Assembly (NCBI GenBank): GCA_964453575.1
Contig: CAYVRW010000100.1
Coordinates: 1 to 8,268 of the forward strand
Origin: JABDBK01 sp964453575
GTDB lineage: Bacteria; Pseudomonadota; Gammaproteobacteria; DSM-16500
Direction: 5' to 3'
Length of the DNA stretch: 8,268 nt
Shown: positions 6,625 through 8,268 of the stretch, piece after piece
How positions within the stretch are numbered: the first letter of the stretch is position 1
How the letters are laid out: the number at the start of each line of letters is the position of its first letter
Position numbers and translations under genes: made by a program
The notes under the pieces: generated by a model
Database searches by the model: none
Told to the model about the DNA's origin: nothing
Seen by the model: only the letters and a program-made list of their open reading frames with translations

Positions 6625-6646
6625 TATAATAAGTCATTTTACTATA
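6625..6646 (+). promoter_or_regulatory. Possible ubiE promoter (-10 TATAAT) with overlapping inverted repeat
   Basis: A perfect -10 hexamer TATAAT (6625-6630) lies two bases after the stop codon of the preceding gene and about 30 nt before the ubiE ATG. The hexamer at -35 spacing (TTCCCG, 6602-6607) matches only 3 of 6 positions, so activity would depend on the -10 or an activator. TATAATAA (6625-6632) and TTACTATA (6639-6646) form an inverted repeat with one mismatch, which could be a repressor site or just AT-richness. Confidence 0.4.
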
Positions 6647-6659
6647 TGATGATGTCTCT

Positions 6660-7421
6660 ATGATCAAATTTGTGCATGAAAAAAACACAACTCACTTTGG
6701 CTTTACCGAAGTCCCTATCCACGAAAAATCACGCCGGGTAGCCGATGTATTTCACTCCGTTGCTGCCGAATACGATAAGATGAATGACCTCATGTCAATG
6801 GGGATGCATCGACTATGGAAACAATTTACCGTCGCAGAAAGCGGTGTACGTGAGGGTCAGCAAGTTTTAGATGTAGCATGCGGCACGGGCGATTTAAGCA
6901 TAGCATTTTCACAAAAAGTGGGTAAAACAGGGCTTGTTGTCATGTCTGATATCAATGAAAAAATGCTGCAATATGGCCGTAATCGCTTAATCGACCAAGG
7001 TATTATTGACAATGTCGCATACCTGCAAGCCGACGCAGAAAGCCTGCCTTTTCATGACAATCAATTTGATTGCTTGACCATTGGTTTTGGATTACGCAAT
7101 GTTACTGACAAACAACGCGCATTGCATTCTATGTATAGGGTTTTAAAACCAGGCGGAAAAGTTTTAATACTAGAATTTTCTAAACCTGTTATACCTGGGC
7201 TGACTAAAATGTACGATAGGTTTTCATTTAAAGTTATTCCGAAATTAGGAAAAGTCGTCGCAAACGATGAATCCAGTTATCAATATCTAATCGAATCCAT
7301 ACGTATGCATCCTGATCAAGAAACATTGAAAAAGATGATGGAAACAGCTCGTTTTGAAGATGTTGATTATTTCAATTTAAGCGGCGGAATAGTTGCGCTG
7401 CACAAAGGGTTTAAATATTAA
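6660..7421 (+). CDS. ubiE: Ubiquinone/menaquinone C-methyltransferase UbiE
   Basis: UbiE carries out the SAM-dependent C-methylation of 2-octaprenyl-6-methoxy-1,4-benzoquinol in ubiquinone synthesis, and of demethylmenaquinol where menaquinone is made. The 253-residue protein matches E. coli UbiE in length and along its course. Landmarks are THFGF near the N-terminus (11-15), signature 1 YDKMNDLMSMGMHRLW (38-53), the SAM-binding DVACGTGDLS (71-80), FGLRNVTDK (143-151), signature 2 RVLKPGGKVLILEFS (160-174), and ESIRMHPDQETLK near the end. ATG 6660 places THFGF at the position seen in E. coli, although the ribosome binding site is weak (GATGATG). The stop shares a base with the ubiJ start (TAATG), the standard ubiE-ubiJ-ubiB order. 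Confidence 0.98.
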   Translation: MIKFVHEKNTTHFGFTEVPIHEKSRRVADVFHSVAAEYDKMNDLMSMGMHRLWKQFTVAESGVREGQQVLDVACGTGDLSIAFSQKVGKTGLVVMSDINEKMLQYGRNRLIDQGIIDNVAYLQADAESLPFHDNQFDCLTIGFGLRNVTDKQRALHSMYRVLKPGGKVLILEFSKPVIPGLTKMYDRFSFKVIPKLGKVVANDESSYQYLIESIRMHPDQETLKKMMETARFEDVDYFNLSGGIVALHKGFKY

Positions 7422-8038
7422 TGCGATCATTCATTGAAGAAAAACTACAAAAACTGCTAAATCACGCACTATCACTGGATCCTGAATCTAAAAAACGTTT
7501 GGCGGCATTGGATGGAAAAACTGTTGCTATAGAATTAAATATGCTTGATGGTATTAATTTTCAATTACATTTTACTCACGACGGCGTAGAACTTAAATCA
7601 CGTAATACGGATGAAGCACATACGGTTATCAAAGGCACTCCTCTATCATTGTTACACTTATCTTTATCATCTAAAAATCGCAAACAATTCTTTGCTGAAG
7701 ACGTTTCCATTGAAGGAAATATTGAACTCGGCCAGCAAGTGATTGCCTTATTCGATGAACTTGAAATAGATTGGGAAGAGTATTTGTCTCAATGGGTAGG
7801 TGATGTTCCTGCTCATCATATGGGTAATGTTGCAAAAAAAATTCGAACATTCAGCAACCATTTGCGCGAAACATTATTTCAACATATTAATGAATATACC
7901 CATGAAGAAATTCATTTATTTCCACCGCCTGAAGCATTACAAGATTTTTTTCATGATGTGGATGTCTTGCGCATGGATGTTGATCGATTAACTGCGCGGA
8001 TCCAACAACTTATCCAATCCATAGACAAAGAGGCTTAA
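7421..8038 (+). CDS. ubiJ: Ubiquinone biosynthesis accessory factor UbiJ (SCP2 domain)
   Basis: UbiJ is a lipid-binding accessory protein of the soluble Ubi complex in aerobic ubiquinone synthesis. With UbiK it is thought to present hydrophobic intermediates to the enzymes. The 205 residues compare with 201 in E. coli. An SCP2-like sterol-carrier fold covers about 14-112 (IELNMLDGINFQLHF, VIKGTPLSLLHL, VSIEGNIELGQQVIALFDEL). It is followed by the family-typical DWEEYLSQWVGDVPAHHMG (118-136) and a C-terminal helix (about 174-200) likely to form a coiled coil. The start overlaps the ubiE stop, with AAAGGG (7404-7409) upstream. The identification rests on family features plus position between ubiE and ubiB. 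Confidence 0.95.
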   Translation: MRSFIEEKLQKLLNHALSLDPESKKRLAALDGKTVAIELNMLDGINFQLHFTHDGVELKSRNTDEAHTVIKGTPLSLLHLSLSSKNRKQFFAEDVSIEGNIELGQQVIALFDELEIDWEEYLSQWVGDVPAHHMGNVAKKIRTFSNHLRETLFQHINEYTHEEIHLFPPPEALQDFFHDVDVLRMDVDRLTARIQQLIQSIDKEA

Positions 8039-8039
8039 T

Positions 8040-8268
8040 TTGAAATATATCACTCGTCTGTCACGATTAATACGCATTAATTTTATTTTAGTGCGTTACA
8101 ATGTGGATGAAATTTTATTTGCAACACCCTGGTTTTATCCTTTGCGTTTTTTAAGTTATGTTAATCCATGGTATTGGTTTTCTAATAAAAAACTCTCTCG
8201 TGTTGTGCGTTTGCGACTCGGATTAGAAAAATTAGGACCTATTTTTATTAAATCAGTACAAGTGCTTT
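8040..8268 (+). CDS. ubiB: Ubiquinone biosynthesis protein UbiB, N-terminal 76 residues (partial)
   Basis: UbiB is an atypical kinase-like ATPase (ADCK/COQ8 family), membrane-associated and required for ubiquinone synthesis. Only the first 76 codons lie in the window. The peptide shows the UbiB N-terminal pattern: a basic helix (ITRLSRLIRINFILVRYNVD), DEILFATPWFYPLRFL, WYWF, and RVVRLRLGLEKLGPIFIK leading into the KxGQ region. The start is inferred to be TTG at 8040, because AAGAGG (8028-8033) lies 6 nt upstream and no ATG occurs in frame; it begins one base after the ubiJ stop. Where the family has K-F-G-Q this protein reads K71-S-V-Q74, so the glycine of KxGQ is replaced by valine. The kinase-like core lies beyond the window. 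Confidence 0.92.
   Translation, partial: MKYITRLSRLIRINFILVRYNVDEILFATPWFYPLRFLSYVNPWYWFSNKKLSRVVRLRLGLEKLGPIFIKSVQVL

Noticed and set aside
1..8268. CRISPR arrays, tRNA or rRNA genes, insertion sequences, riboswitches
   Set aside because: I saw no regularly spaced repeats, no tRNA cloverleaf or T-loop signature, no transposase-like protein and no long structured leader. The DNA is almost entirely accounted for by the genes listed.

Overview
The window looks like chromosome from a host-associated gammaproteobacterium, most likely of the order Legionellales (the Legionella/Coxiella/Berkiella/Aquicella side). This is inferred from moderate-to-low GC, gammaproteobacterial-type MnmG, RsmG, UbiE, UbiJ and UbiB proteins, a eukaryote-like ecto-apyrase (NTPDase) of the kind known from Legionella, and a protein with F-box-like and ankyrin-like segments resembling type IV secretion effectors. 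The assignment rests on reading the proteins, not on a database search.

Layout: (1) 1-672, minus strand, the N-terminal half of dnaA, running off the left edge. (2) 673-889, a divergent AT-rich intergenic region between dnaA and mnmG. Its position suggests an origin or promoter region, but I see no convincing DnaA boxes. (3) 890-5352, a tightly packed plus-strand cluster mnmG-rsmG-parA-NTPDase, whose genes overlap by a few bases or are separated by 2 nt. mnmG is interrupted by one in-frame TAA at a conserved Tyr position, with no frameshift and an otherwise intact product on both sides. parA is not followed by parB. Instead a secreted NTPDase with all five apyrase conserved regions is coupled to its stop codon. 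(4) 5352-6623, a 24-codon mini-ORF coupled to the NTPDase stop (possibly the 5' remnant of queF), then a good sigma70-type promoter and a 378-aa F-box/ankyrin-like candidate effector. (5) 6660-8268, the ubiquinone genes ubiE-ubiJ-ubiB. ubiB starts at TTG and is cut by the right edge, with an unusual K-S-V-Q where the family has KxGQ.

How the parts work together: the flanks are housekeeping, covering replication initiation, tRNA wobble modification, 16S rRNA methylation, chromosome partitioning and ubiquinone biosynthesis. The centre (about 4.2-6.6 kb) is more AT-rich and carries two genes that look directed at a eukaryotic host: one probably exported through a signal peptide to hydrolyse nucleotides, the other probably injected. 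The most interesting observations are the nonsense codon in mnmG, the replacement of parB by a translationally coupled apyrase, and the candidate effector in the same spot.
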